A stretch of 64,000 bases of DNA from JACCXG01 sp963834305 (lineage in GTDB: Bacteria > Acidobacteriota > Vicinamibacteria > Vicinamibacterales > 2-12-FULL-66-21): contig CAWIAX010000003.1 of NCBI GenBank assembly GCA_963834305.1, positions 1,612,001 to 1,676,000 on the forward strand. Reading direction: 5' to 3'. The translations under genes were made by a program, and so were the position numbers. Below, one piece after another: positions 55,208-64,000 of this stretch (position 1 is the first letter of the stretch; the number at the start of each line of letters is the position of its first letter). Below the pieces are notes generated by a model that worked only from the letters and a program-made list of their open reading frames with translations, was not told the origin of the DNA and did no database searches.

Positions 55208-57399
55208 GGCTGGAAGGCTTCGCTGCCCAGCGCGGCCGGGGGGCGCTCGGGGACTGTCACCGCGAGGCGGGTACCGGCGCCGGGATCGCTGGTGATCTCC
55301 AGGACGCCGCCCAGCTTGTCCACGCGCTCGCGCACCCCTTTCAGGCCGAAGTGCTCGCCGTGCGGCGCGGTGCCGCCGGGCCAGAGCCCGCGCCCATTGT
55401 CGCGGACCACGAGCGAGGTACTGTCGCTCCAGAAGGCGAGCTCTATGTCGATGCGCGAGGACTCGGCGTGCTTGAGGGCGTTGGTCAGGGCCTCTAGACC
55501 GATGCGCAGCAGGTGGTGCTCTTCGGCGGCGTCCAGACGCCGCGGCGTGCCCACTACCCGCACGTGCGCCGCCGTCGGGCCGCCGGCGGTCATCTGCTCG
55601 GCCAGGTCGGTCAGGGCGCCGACCAGATCCCGGCTCTCGAGCGCCTGCGAGCGGAGGTCGAGCACCGACCGGCGTGTTTCCTCGAGGCTGTAGCGGAGCA
55701 TCTGCTTCGCGACGTCGAGCGAGCGGCGCGCGGCATCCGGGGAGGTGTTCAGGCTGCCGGCGACCGCCTCGAGTTGCAGCGAGATGCCGGCCATGCCCTG
55801 CTCGATGGTGTCGTGCAGCTCGCGCGCGACCCGGATGCGCTCGCTCAGCACCGCCTGGTAGGCCCGCTGCTTCCGCCGCGCGTGCGTCCGCATCCCCACC
55901 GTGCCGACGATGGCGACCAGGCCGAGCATCACCACCATCACGCCGGTGTGGCGCAGCGTCCACCACGGCGCCGCCGCGAGCACGTCGATGTCGCCGCCGT
56001 CCCGCACGAAAAGCTGGAAGGAGGGAGGCGGCCCGCCCTGGTAAGCGTACACACCGGTGAGCGCGACCAGACTGCCGGGGCGCAGCGCGTCTACGGCGGC
56101 CGGCGCGTCGGCGGCGGCAATGCGGGCGTTGAACACCGTGTCGCGCGCCTTGAGGACCAGTACCCGCCCGGCCGGGGCCTCGAGCACGCTCAGCAGCTGG
56201 CCGTCCATGCGCACGAGCTCAGCGTCGTAGTCGGGCGTCAGCCCGCCGGTCGCGGGGATCGGCACCGGCGCGGCCGCCCGCGCGCCGTCCACCACCTGGA
56301 AGACGGCGTTCTTGAGAATCGGCCGTCCCGGGGTGACCCCGGGAAACCCCGCGGCGTCCATCACCTGCCCGGGGCGGACACCCGGCGTCTGCTCGGTCTC
56401 GACCCGCACGCCGCCGCTGCCGTCCTTCAGATAAATCACGTTGAGGACGTATCGGAAGGTGGCCGTGGTGGTGAAGTCGGTGATCGCGACCGGATGACCC
56501 GGCACGACGGCCGTGACCACGCCGCGGACCCGGATCCGGCGATTCACTTCACCAGCCGACGAGTAGTTGTAGATGCGGCGGCTCGGGCGGGCCGGCAGGG
56601 CGAAGGGATCCGGCGCCGGCTCGAGCAGCGCCATCTCGCGCAGGCGGCCGGCAAAGAGCGAGACGCCGCGCAGCTGTTCGCTCGGGCCGAAGATGGTGCC
56701 GACGTTGCCGCGCAGCCGGACACGGGCGTCGACGAGGCGCGTCGCATCGCGCGGCTCGTACTCCCAGAAGGCGGCGCGCACGACCCCTTCCTCGGTGGCG
56801 ATCTCGGCGAACATCAGCCGGGTGCGGGTGGTGTCGGAGGAGTGCCAGACGCGCTGCACGACGCCGGCGATCTCGACGAAGTCGCAGTCGTGGCGGCCGG
56901 TCAGCATCGCGGAATACGGGATGCGCCGGACCGGCGGGAGGTGCGCGGTGCCGAGCCGGCGCACCTGCTCGGGCTTGACGTTCGGCGCGAAACCGCCGCG
57001 CTCGGTCCGGCCGACGACTTCGATGTAGTCGCCGGTGCGCAGGTCGTTCCACGGGCCCACCAGTGTCTGATCGGCGGGGTTGGACACGAACTGGCCGAAG
57101 GCGCCGTCGTGCACGATCAAGCTGTTCTTGCCGATCTCGTCGAAATGGGTGACCGTGCCGCGGATGCGCACGGGATAGCCGCGCGCCCCGTCGTCCTGCG
57201 ACAGCGCGCGGATCGCTTTGATGTCGCTCAGGATGGGCAGGCCGCGGCGCGGGTACTCGTCGGCCTCGCCGCTTGCGGCGCCGCCGAGCAGCGCGAAGAC
57301 GACGATCAGGGGGATCGCAGCGATCGCTGCCGCACGCCTGTTGCGCGTATTGGCCCCGAAGTCCCGACCTCCTTCGTGCGGCGCCGTGTCAGTCGTCAT
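55204..57399 (-). CDS. NarX-type sensor histidine kinase with tandem OB-like extracytoplasmic repeats
   Basis: 731 residues from the ATG at 57399. One membrane segment (24-43); a long extracytoplasmic region (about 50-480) made of three related beta-rich units, each with the pattern RIRGTVT or VRGVVTAV, then GDYIEVVG or GSLVALTG; a second membrane segment (485-503); HisKA_3 with His529 in RELHDTIEQGMAGISLQLEA; and HATPase_c (about 625-718, LEALTNALKHAESS, VRDNGRGL). The repeat units resemble OB-fold modules of other environmental HisKA_3 kinases; the ligand is unknown. It is coupled to the NarL-type regulator (ATGA). Upstream lies the repeat-rich 57.4-60.3 kb block. Confidence 0.9.
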   Translation of the reverse strand: MTTDTAPHEGGRDFGANTRNRRAAAIAAIPLIVVFALLGGAASGEADEYPRRGLPILSDIKAIRALSQDDGARGYPVRIRGTVTHFDEIGKNSLIVHDGAFGQFVSNPADQTLVGPWNDLRTGDYIEVVGRTERGGFAPNVKPEQVRRLGTAHLPPVRRIPYSAMLTGRHDCDFVEIAGVVQRVWHSSDTTRTRLMFAEIATEEGVVRAAFWEYEPRDATRLVDARVRLRGNVGTIFGPSEQLRGVSLFAGRLREMALLEPAPDPFALPARPSRRIYNYSSAGEVNRRIRVRGVVTAVVPGHPVAITDFTTTATFRYVLNVIYLKDGSGGVRVETEQTPGVRPGQVMDAAGFPGVTPGRPILKNAVFQVVDGARAAAPVPIPATGGLTPDYDAELVRMDGQLLSVLEAPAGRVLVLKARDTVFNARIAAADAPAAVDALRPGSLVALTGVYAYQGGPPPSFQLFVRDGGDIDVLAAAPWWTLRHTGVMVVMLGLVAIVGTVGMRTHARRKQRAYQAVLSERIRVARELHDTIEQGMAGISLQLEAVAGSLNTSPDAARRSLDVAKQMLRYSLEETRRSVLDLRSQALESRDLVGALTDLAEQMTAGGPTAAHVRVVGTPRRLDAAEEHHLLRIGLEALTNALKHAESSRIDIELAFWSDSTSLVVRDNGRGLWPGGTAPHGEHFGLKGVRERVDKLGGVLEITSDPGAGTRLAVTVPERPPAALGSEAFQP

Positions 57400-57455
57400 G
57401 GGTCCTGGAGGCAGGATTGTCGCATAGGGGGCGGGTCGAGGGCTAAGGGCTCGCT

Positions 57456-57490
57456 CAACTCCCAACTCCCAATCCCCAAGGCCCAACGCC
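57456..57490. repeat. heptanucleotide array, CAACTCC/CAAGGCC
   Basis: CAACTCC, CAACTCC, CAATCCC, CAAGGCC, CAACGCC, immediately upstream of the sensor kinase gene. Read on the minus strand this is the TTGGGNN family (GGAGTTG units), placed in the promoter or leader region of that kinase. Confidence 0.85.
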
Positions 57491-57680
57491 CGATACGCAG
57501 CTCGCACGCGGGCGATCGGAGCGGCCGCCCCGGTCGCCTGGGGCGCCTGGGTCGCCCTGAATGAGCCGTGCCGGCACTGCCCGGTCCGGGGCCCGCTTCC
57601 GCGAGGCGGGAACGCGGCCTGCGCTCATGCGCTCGCTGCGCTCGACGCCGCGGCGAGTAGGGGTGGTCAGGGGGACACGG

Positions 57681-57764
57681 GGCAAAGGGCAAAGGGCAAA
57701 GGGCAAAGGGCAAAGGGCAAAGGGCAAAGGGCGAAGGGCGAAGGGCGAAGGGCGAAGGGCGAAG
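57681..57764. repeat. heptanucleotide array, GGCAAAG then GGCGAAG
   Basis: Seven perfect GGCAAAG units followed by five perfect GGCGAAG units, twelve in all, the longest pure array in the window. The two blocks of identical units suggest separate expansion of two variants. Confidence 0.97.
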
Positions 57765-57786
57765 GCGCGACGCCCGGTCTGGCGTA

Positions 57787-57821
57787 TCAACGCCCAACTG
57801 CCAAATCCCAACGCCCACTCG
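57787..57821. repeat. heptanucleotide array, CAACGCC type
   Basis: CAACGCC, CAACTGC, CAAATCC, CAACGCC, CACTCGC: five degenerate units between core copies one and two of the modular block. Confidence 0.75.
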
Positions 57822-58156
57822 CGCCCGGCACAGAACGCTCGAGGCGGCGGCGGTGTCGGCCGGGTCGCCTGGCTCGCCCGGGTCGCCTGAACTAGCCGTG
57901 CCGGTCCTGCCCGGTCCGGGGCCCGCTTCCGCGAGGCGGGAACACAGCCTGCGCTCATGCGCTCGCTGCGCTCGACGCCGCGGCGAGTAGGGATGGCCAG
58001 GGCGACATCCATCAGGCGCACCGATGCGCCGGTGGTGATTCGCACGACGCGGATCACACGGACCGGACTCGCCGCCGCGAGGAATCGCTCCGCCCGCGTT
58101 CCGGTTGCGCGGCGTGTCGCCTCGCTCCAAGGTGCGCCGGCAGGGCAGCGGCGCGA

Positions 58157-58187
58157 AAGGGCGAAGGGCTAAGGGCAAAGGGCGAAC
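58157..58187. repeat. heptanucleotide array, AAGGGCN
   Basis: AAGGGCG, AAGGGCT, AAGGGCA, AAGGGCG followed by AACGGG. It ends core copy two of the modular block, the same position relative to the core as the array at 58838. Confidence 0.85.
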
Positions 58188-58837
58188 GGGCGGCGCGCGG
58201 CGGATGAGCCATGTCGGCCTGCCGACGCAGTGCGGCTAGCGCGACGGCGGCAGTCCGAAAAATGCGCCGCAGGCGCTCCGGTCGCGAAGGCATTGATTCG
58301 CCATTGACGCCGGGATCACCCGGGCGTCCAACTGATTGCGCACCGGCTCTCGCGTTACCCCAGCCGGAGCGGGTATCGTCAGCGCTCTCGCCGGAGGCGC
58401 GCTTTTCCGCGCGTAGGCCGAGGCGCGGCAGGGCGATGTGGCTCGGCCGCCACGAAGCGCCGCGCAGGTGCTCGATGTGGCGCGTCAACGCCCAACGCCC
58501 GACAGGCACTGGGCGCGCGGGTTGATCGAGTCGGCGCGCGTGTCGCCCGGGTTGCCTGGGTCGCCTGGGTCGCCCGACGGAGCCGTGCCGGCACTGCCCG
58601 GTCCGGGGCCCGCTTCCGCGAGGCGGGAACGCGGCCTGCGCTCATGCGCTCGCTGCTCTCGACGACGCGGCGAGTAGGGGTGGTCAGGGCGGCACGTGTC
58701 AAGCGCACCGATGCGGCGGTGGTGATCAGAACGACGCGGATCACACGGACCGGACTCGCCGCGAGGAATCGCTCCGGCCGCGTTCCGGCTGCGCGGCGCA
58801 GCGCCTCGCTCCAAGGTCCGCCGGCAGGGTAGCAGCG

Positions 58838-58872
58838 CAAAAGGGCTAAGGGCGAAGGGCCAAGGGCGAACG
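58838..58872. repeat. heptanucleotide array, AAGGGCN
   Basis: AAAGGGC, then TAAGGGC, GAAGGGC, CAAGGGC and GAACGGG: the array that ends core copy three of the modular block. In copies four and five this position is occupied by other sequence. Confidence 0.85.
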
Positions 58873-58899
58873 GGCGGCGCGCGGGCTCACGCCGCTTCA

Positions 58900-58978
58900 A
58901 CGCCCAACTACTCAACGTTCAACGCCCAAAGCCCAACGCCCAAAGCCCAAAGGCCCTACGCCCAGCGCCCAACCTCCA
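58900..58978. repeat. heptanucleotide array, CCCAACG/CCCAAAG (first 537-bp copy)
   Basis: About eleven mostly 7-base units of the CAACGCC and CAAAGCC types with a few interruptions. Matching arrays sit at 59437-59515 (second copy) and 59970-60055 (partial third copy, where the CAACGCC units are purer). Confidence 0.85.
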
Positions 58979-59436
58979 ATCGAGCCCGGCGCGGGGTGCG
59001 GCGGGAGTCGTCGAGTTGATCATCGGCGGCGCGCGACGGGTGAGCCATGTCGGCCTGCCGACGCAGTGCGGTTGGCGCGACAGCGTTGGTCCCCGAATGC
59101 GCGGGATGTTGGTCGCCCGACGGAGCCGTGCCGGCACTGCCCGGTCCGGGGCCCGCTTCCGCGAGGCGGGAACGCGGCCTGCGCTCATGCGCTCGCTGCG
59201 CTCGACGATGCGGCGAGTAGGGGTGGTCAGGGGGGCACATGTCAAGCGCACCGATGCGGCGGTGGTGGTCCGGACGACGCGGATCACAGGGACCGGACTC
59301 GCCGCGAGGAATCGCTCCGCCCGCGTTCCGGCTGCGCGGCGTCTCGCCTCGCTCCAAGGTCCGCCGGCCGGTCAGCACCGGCACGTCTCCCCTGGGCGAC
59401 GGGATCGCCGGCGGCGCGCGGGCTCACGCCGCTTCA

Positions 59437-59515
59437 ACGCCCAACTACTCAACGTTCAACGCCCAAAGGCCAACGCCCAAAGCCCAAAGGCCCTACGCCC
59501 AGCGCCCAACCTCCA
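59437..59515. repeat. heptanucleotide array, CCCAACG/CCCAAAG (second 537-bp copy)
   Basis: Same array as at 58900-58978, differing by a base or two; it moved with the 537-bp duplication. Confidence 0.85.
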
Positions 59516-59969
59516 ATCGAGCCCGGCGCGGGGTGCGGCGGGAGTCGTCGAGTTGATCATCGGCGGCGCGCGACGGGTGAGCCATGTCGGCCTGCCGACG
59601 CAGTGCGGTTGGCGCGACAGCGTTGGTCCCCGAATGCGCGGGATGTTGGTCGCCCGACGGAGCCGTGCCGGCACTGCCCGGTCCGGGGCCCGCTTCCGCG
59701 AGGCGGGAACGCGGCCTGCGCTCATGCGCTCGCTGCGCTCGACGACGCGGCGAGTAGGGGTGGTCAGGGCGGCACGTGTCAAGCGCACCGATGCGGCGGT
59801 GGTGATCAGAACGACGCGGATCACACGGACCGGACTCGCCGCGAGGAATCGCTCCGCCCGCGTTCCGGCTGCGCGGCGTCTCGCCTCGCTCCAAGGTCCG
59901 CCGGCCGGTCAGCACCGGCACGTCTCCCCTGGGCGACGAGATCGCCGGCGGCGCGCGGGCTCCCGCCGT

Positions 59970-60055
59970 TCAACGCCCAACTACTCAACGCCCAACGCCC
60001 AACGCCCAACGCCCAACACCCAAAGCCCTACGCCCAACGCCCAATCTCCAATCGA
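59970..60055. repeat. heptanucleotide array, CAACGCC (third partial copy)
   Basis: A purer version of the array with several consecutive CAACGCC units, suggesting that it has re-expanded or been homogenised since the duplication. Confidence 0.85.
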
Positions 60056-60177
60056 GCCAGGTGCGCGGGGTGCGGCGGGAGTCGTCAACTTGATCATCGG
60101 CGGCGCGCGACGGGTGAGTCATGACGTCCTGCCGGCGCTCCAGAACGCTCAGGGCGGCCCGGTCGCCGCCAGTTCAT

Positions 60178-60298
60178 CCTGAACCTTGAACCCAGAACCC
60201 GGAACCCTGCACCTTGCACCCTGAACCCCGCCACCCTGCACCTTGCACCTTGCACCCTGAACCCTTGCACCCTGCACCCTGAACCCTGAACCCCTACC
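60178..60298. repeat. heptanucleotide array, CCCTGAA/CCTTGCA
   Basis: About sixteen units mixing CCCTGAA, CCCTGCA, CCTTGCA and CCTTGAA. The array runs up to and includes the stop codon (60294-60296) of the isomerase-like gene on the minus strand. Confidence 0.92.
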
Positions 60299-61151
60299 CC
60301 CCAAACACCCCCCGCATGAACCGCGCGTTCTGCACGTGGCTCTCGAACAGGGGCTGCCCCTTCGGCACCGCGCCTTCGATCTGGAGCCAGCCGGTGTAGC
60401 CGATGTCGTCGATGGCCCGGCGCACGGCGGGAAAGTCGATCCGTCCCTGGCCGAGCAGGAAGCCGTTCTCCTTGGCGTGGAACTCGCAAATCCGTGCGCG
60501 GCCGAGCAGCCGGATCTCGGCCGGCACGTCGTAGCCCATCTGGGTCGCGTTGGCCACGTCGTAATACACCTGCACGGCGGGGGAGCCGACCGCCTCGAGG
60601 ATGCGCAGGTGGTCGGGCGCGCTCAGCCATGACTCGATGCCGAGGACGACCCCCTGCTTCTCGGCCCTGGGCGCGACTGTCTTGAGCCGCCGGATGACCT
60701 CGGCCTGCCCGTCCGCGTCGTTCCGGAGATCACCCTTCTCGAAGAACGCGAGCAGGACGACCCCGACGCCGAGGGCGTGCGCCACGTCGATGCTGTCGGC
60801 AACCCACTGCACGGTGCGCGGGTCCGACTTGTAGGGCACCGCGTTCATCAGGTCGAGCGCCACGCCGCCAACGCGCAGGCCGGCCGCCGCCGCGGCGTCC
60901 CGATAGGCCTGCTGCACCTCGGGGCGCCGCAGGTGCAGGTCGTTGTCCAGGCTGCCCATCGACACCTGGACCCCGTCGAGCCCCAGCTTGCGCGCCACCT
61001 CGAGCGCCCCCGGCCGGGCGCGCATGCCGAGCGACCAGTCACAGGCGCCAATGCTGAAGCGGGCGGCGCCGGCCGCCGTGGCAGCAGTCCGCGCCGCCAG
61101 CCCGGCGCCAAGGAGCGCCGGCGCACGTTGGAGCAATTCGCGGCGAGTCAT
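60294..61151 (-). CDS. sugar phosphate isomerase/epimerase family protein (Tat signal)
   Basis: 285 residues from the ATG at 61151. The N-terminus MTRRELLQRAPALLGAGLAA is a twin-arginine-type signal. The xylose-isomerase-like TIM barrel has FSIGACDWSLGMRARPGALE, KLGLDGVQVSMGSLD, GIESWLSAPDHLRILEAVG (metal-binding Glu), VYYDVANATQMGYD and ICEFHAKENGFLLGQGRIDF, which carries the usual metal ligands. Such exported members often accompany sugar oxidation genes. It follows the PVC-type dehydrogenase gene by 95 bases that are mostly heptad repeat. Its own stop codon sits within another heptad array. Substrate unknown. Confidence 0.9.
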   Translation of the reverse strand: MTRRELLQRAPALLGAGLAARTAATAAGAARFSIGACDWSLGMRARPGALEVARKLGLDGVQVSMGSLDNDLHLRRPEVQQAYRDAAAAAGLRVGGVALDLMNAVPYKSDPRTVQWVADSIDVAHALGVGVVLLAFFEKGDLRNDADGQAEVIRRLKTVAPRAEKQGVVLGIESWLSAPDHLRILEAVGSPAVQVYYDVANATQMGYDVPAEIRLLGRARICEFHAKENGFLLGQGRIDFPAVRRAIDDIGYTGWLQIEGAVPKGQPLFESHVQNARFMRGVFGG

Positions 61152-61191
61152 GCGCACATCTCCATTTGTCCACGTCAAATCATTGGTCCCG

Positions 61192-61244
61192 CGGCACCCT
61201 GCACCTTGCACCTTGCACCCTGCACCTTGCACCTTGCACCCTTC
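61192..61244. repeat. heptanucleotide array, CACCCTG/CACCTTG
   Basis: Seven units (CACCCTG, CACCTTG, CACCTTG, CACCCTG, CACCTTG, CACCTTG, CACCCTT) fill the gap between the dehydrogenase stop (61247) and the isomerase start, both on the minus strand. Confidence 0.93.
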
Positions 61245-61246
61245 GT

Positions 61247-64000
61247 CTACTTGTCCCCCCGAAGATACGTCGCGATGTCCGCGACATCCTGCTCGGTCAG
61301 CGCGAGCGCCGGCGGATCCGGCATCAGGCTCGGCTTCAGCGGCACGCGTGCCGCGATGTCGTTCTGGTCGAACGAGACGATCCGCCCGTAGCCGTCGCGA
61401 ATCGACACTGTGGCGCCGTCGGCCTGCAGGATGCCGATGGTCGGCACCCCCTCCTTCGTGATGATCAGCGTGGCGTCGAAGCCGAGCGCCACCCCCGCGC
61501 CCGGATTGACGATGGCTTCGACCAGGCCGGGGCGATCGAACTTGCGGCCGATGCCGGCGAGATCCGGTCCGACCTCGCCGCCCGCCCCCTCCACCCGGTG
61601 GCACGTCGCGCAGGCGGTGGCAAAGCGCACCTGCCCGCGGACGGCGTCTCCCGCGCGCGCCGCGGTCTCCGCGAGCGCGGCGCGGCCGGTGCCAGGCTGG
61701 TTGCCCGCGCGGACGAAGTAGCCCGCGGCCACGGTGCGGATGCTGCGATCGGGATTCGTGAAGATCACGGAACCGATGGCCTCCTTGAGCTGATAGGCGA
61801 TCTTGTTGTCGCTCGCCAGCGCAATGAGCATCCCGCCGCCGGCGGCGTCCCCGGCCATCGCCACGGCTGCGTCGATGCGGCGGTCGATCGGCGCCCCCTC
61901 GTCCAGCACGACGGCGCGGTGCTGCTGCATCCCGGCGAGCGATGCGGGCGGCGCCTCGGGCACGTCGGCCACCCAGCCCTCGACGGGATAACTCCGCCAG
62001 GCATTCGTCCGGCGGAACGTCATCCACCACGCCGCCTGCGCGGCAACGTCGCGCAGCGGGCTGCCGGTCAGAGCGGCCATCGCCGCCGCGGCGCGCGGGT
62101 CGTCGATGAAGGCCAGCGCTACGACGGCCTGCCGGCGTGCCTCGGCCGTGAGCCGGCCGGAGGCGGCCCGCGCCGCGAACGCCTCGATCGCCGCGCGCGG
62201 GTGCAGCCGCCACGCCATGACGGCGAACCGCTCGCTCCAGGCCAGCGGATCACGATCGCCCTGCGTGGCGAGCAGCGCCGCATACAGCGCGTCCTCCTTG
62301 CCCTCCGCCGCCGTGCCAAGCGCTTCGACAGCCCACCGATCCGCGGGATCCAGCGCCGCGGCAAGTGTCGTGAAGAGATCCCGGCTGTCGTCAACGTTCA
62401 GCGTGCGCAGCGACAGCGCCACCTCGCGCCGCACGGCCGGCGACGGATCCGCCGAGAGCCGGCGCGCGAAGGCCCGGACGTCCGGCCGCACCTGCCGGAG
62501 CGCACGGAAGGCGGTGATCCGGATCTGCGGATCGGGATCGGCGAGCAGCCGCTCGACTTCGGCAACGCCCGCGGGCCCGAGGCGGGCCAGCAGCCACACC
62601 GCCCGGGCGCGATGGAACGGATTCGTGTCCTGTAGCACCTGCCGGACCGCGGGAATGGCCGCCTCCCCGTGCGCCGCCAGCCGCTCGACGGCACCCCCAC
62701 GGACGTTGACCGCCGGGCTCCGCAACGCCGCGATCTGTCCCGCCATCGTCGAGAGATCGAGGACCGGCCTCGGCAGCGTGCGCCCCTTCGGCGCGATCCG
62801 GTAGATGCGCCCGTAGCCCTTCCCGTCGTGCATCTGGTGCCCGCCGACGACCGGGTCGTACCAGTCGGCCACGTACAGCGCCCCTTCGGTGCCGACGGCG
62901 ACGTCGCTCGGACGGAACCACTTGCGCCGGTCCCGATCGACCTTGTTCCAGATGTAGTTGGTGTCCGGCGCCGGCAGGCTGGACAGGAAGTCGGTGCGCG
63001 CGAGCGCGAACCCCGCCCCCTGCGGCTTCGGCAGGTAGCCGAAGATCACGTTCCGCCCCGCCTCCGCGCTCAGCAGCAGCCCGCGGTACCGCGCCCCGAG
63101 CTGGTCCCCTTCGTGCCGCACGATCCCCGCTGGCGCTCCCGCACCGGTGTTGTCCCCGGCCGGCAGCACGCCGGGATCGTCCTGGTGCCAGTGCGCGGTG
63201 AAGGTGTCCTGCCCCGGGCGCCGATCCGCCTGCCACGACCGGGTGCCATCGGCGCTGAAGTAGCCGGCATTGGCCCCTTCCATCAGCCACGTCGTCCGGC
63301 ACGTCATCACCTGGTCGTCGTTGTCGTTCTGCCAGAGATCGCCGAACGAGTCCACGCCCAGCTCGAAGGCGTTCCGGAAGTTATGGGCCATCACGGTCAG
63401 CCGCGTGCCGTCGGGCTCGATCCGCAGCCCCAGCCCTCCCGTCCACACCCGCCCGTCGTCGCTCACCATGCCGCCGCGGTTCTCCTTGTTGTAGGGCGTG
63501 CCGCCGACATACATGCTGCCGGCCCGCAGCGTCCAGCCCGATCGGTCGGTCACGACGTGAGGCCCGGCGTTGCCGGTGTTGAAATACCAGCGCCCGTCCG
63601 GGCCCGCCACCACCGCGTGCAGCCCGTGGTCGTGGTCGTAGCCGCCGAACCCGGTCAGCAGCACTTCCTTCCGGTCCGGCACATCGTCGCCGTCTCTCGT
63701 CCGTGTAGACGATGAGGTTCGGGGACGCCGAGACGATGACGCGATGCCCGATGACCGCGAGGCCGAGCGGTGCGCGCAGGTCGGCGTCCTGCACGAAGAC
63801 TTTCACCGAGTCGGCACGGCCGTCGGCGTTGGTGTCCTCGAGGATGAGGATGCGGTCGCCTGCGGGGTGCGTCAGCGGGCCGGCCTTGTCGGTGTTGAAG
63901 CTGCGGTAGTTGACCGCCTCGGCGACCCAGACCCGGCCGCGCGCGTCGACGTCGATGTTCGTCGGGTTGTAGAGCATCGGCGACTCGGCAAAGAGCGCGA
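61247..64000 (-). CDS. PVC-type dehydrogenase with HEAT repeats and C-terminal cytochrome c, 5' end missing, one frameshift
   Basis: At least 915 residues; the start lies beyond the window edge. The N-terminal part visible (NIDVDARGRVWVAEAVNYRS, DTNADGRADSVKVF) opens a membrane-bound-dehydrogenase-type propeller (VLLTGFGGYDHDHGLHAVVA, KGYGRIYRIAPKGR). HEAT-like repeats follow (RSPAVNVRGGAVERLAAHGE, DPDPQIRITAFRALR). The end is a PVC-type heme domain with CATCH in FATACATCHRVEGAGGEVGP and a terminal VADIATYLRG. An extra base at 63695 shifts the frame near LIVYTDE. It probably oxidises a sugar or alcohol in the periplasm and passes electrons to its own heme. The isomerase-like gene downstream supports a carbohydrate role. 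Confidence 0.88.

Larger units (their letters stand above)
58877..59950. repeat. 537-bp tandem duplication
   Basis: Two adjacent copies, 58877-59413 and 59414-59950, with identical period 537 and only scattered differences, so the duplication is recent. Each copy holds a CAACGCC/CCCAAAG heptad array, a GTCGTCGAGTTGATCATCGG segment, the GAGCCATGTCGG module and one core copy. A third, partial copy starts at 59951 and fades after its heptad array (about 60120). Confidence 0.93.
57400..60293. repeat. 2.9-kb non-coding modular repeat block
   Basis: No credible gene is seen here; open frames on both strands are products of the repeats. A GC-rich core beginning AGCCGTGCCGG, with a hairpin (CCCGC, GCGGG) and GCGCTCATGCGCTCGCTGCG, occurs five times, near 57563, 57894, 58580, 59123 and 59660. 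The first three are preceded by 9-base GGTCGCCTG-like repeats. A second module (GAGCCATGTCGGCCTGCCGA) recurs at about 58205, 59041 and 59579. Heptanucleotide arrays separate the modules. The element is not a known insertion sequence: it has no transposase and no obvious target duplication. Confidence 0.85.

Noticed and set aside
59016..60182. 388-codon plus-strand frame across the repeat block
   Set aside because: It consists of translated copies of the 537-bp unit and heptad arrays. It has no conserved domain and the phase follows the repeat, not codon bias.
57400..60293. CRISPR array or integron cassette array
   Set aside because: Repeat units are hundreds of bases long with no short repeat/unique spacer pattern, and no cas or intI gene is present. 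The heptad arrays have no spacers.
61152..62213. N-terminal extension of the isomerase-like gene to 639 residues
   Set aside because: The extra part is a shadow of the PVC dehydrogenase read in the wrong frame and passes through a heptad array; the Tat signal at 61151 marks the true start.

Overview
The window is GC-rich (roughly 70% by eye) bacterial chromosome. Its gene content points to Acidobacteriota, most likely the Vicinamibacteria. The evidence is an ADOP-type FtsX permease, two VWFA-related proteins of the acidobacterial type, an Oar-like TonB receptor with an N-terminal carboxypeptidase-regulatory domain, CRTAC1/ASPIC proteins, a BlaI-M56 pair with a TonB C-terminus, and large hybrid histidine kinases. 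This is family-level inference; there is no rRNA marker. I see no tRNA, rRNA, CRISPR array, transposase or phage gene.

Layout. 0-6 kb: the tail of a VOC protein, a cytochrome P450, a membrane-fused spermidine synthase, and a MetOD1-domain protein paired with a PAS histidine kinase. 6-15 kb: a DinB-like protein, then a coupled run of hybrid kinase, histidine phosphatase and short methyltransferase, then a second (frameshifted) hybrid kinase. 15-20 kb: a DinB protein, phosphoenolpyruvate synthase, and a divergent PilT-like ATPase whose shared upstream region carries two GGAATATTCC palindromes, then a flavin-dependent oxidoreductase. 20-27 kb: a coupled VOC, PrsW protease and secreted gluzincin operon, an ECF sigma factor with a membrane protein made of 9-residue repeats, and a STAS protein. 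27-43 kb: sulfatase, BlaI/M56 pair, glycosidase-like protein, DUF819 transporter, ADOP permease, and a group of CRTAC1, TPR and VCBS proteins. 43-57 kb: two VWA proteins, two TPR proteins, a TonB receptor and a two-component system, all on the minus strand. 57.4-60.3 kb: 2.9 kb of non-coding modular repeats. 60-64 kb: a sugar isomerase-like TIM-barrel protein and a PVC-type dehydrogenase/cytochrome running off the end.

The most unusual signal is at DNA level. Short tandem repeats with a 7-bp period occur at more than a dozen intergenic sites, often touching or entering gene ends. Most place a G3 run every 7 bases on one strand. They fall into three sequence families: AAGGGCN, TTGGGNN (or its complement CCCAANN), and TTCAGGG/TGCAAGG. 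They also form part of the 57.4-60.3 kb block, which includes a 537-bp tandem duplication.

Seven single-base frameshifts interrupt five otherwise well-conserved genes. Their even conservation on both sides suggests residual indel errors in a draft or long-read assembly rather than gene decay.
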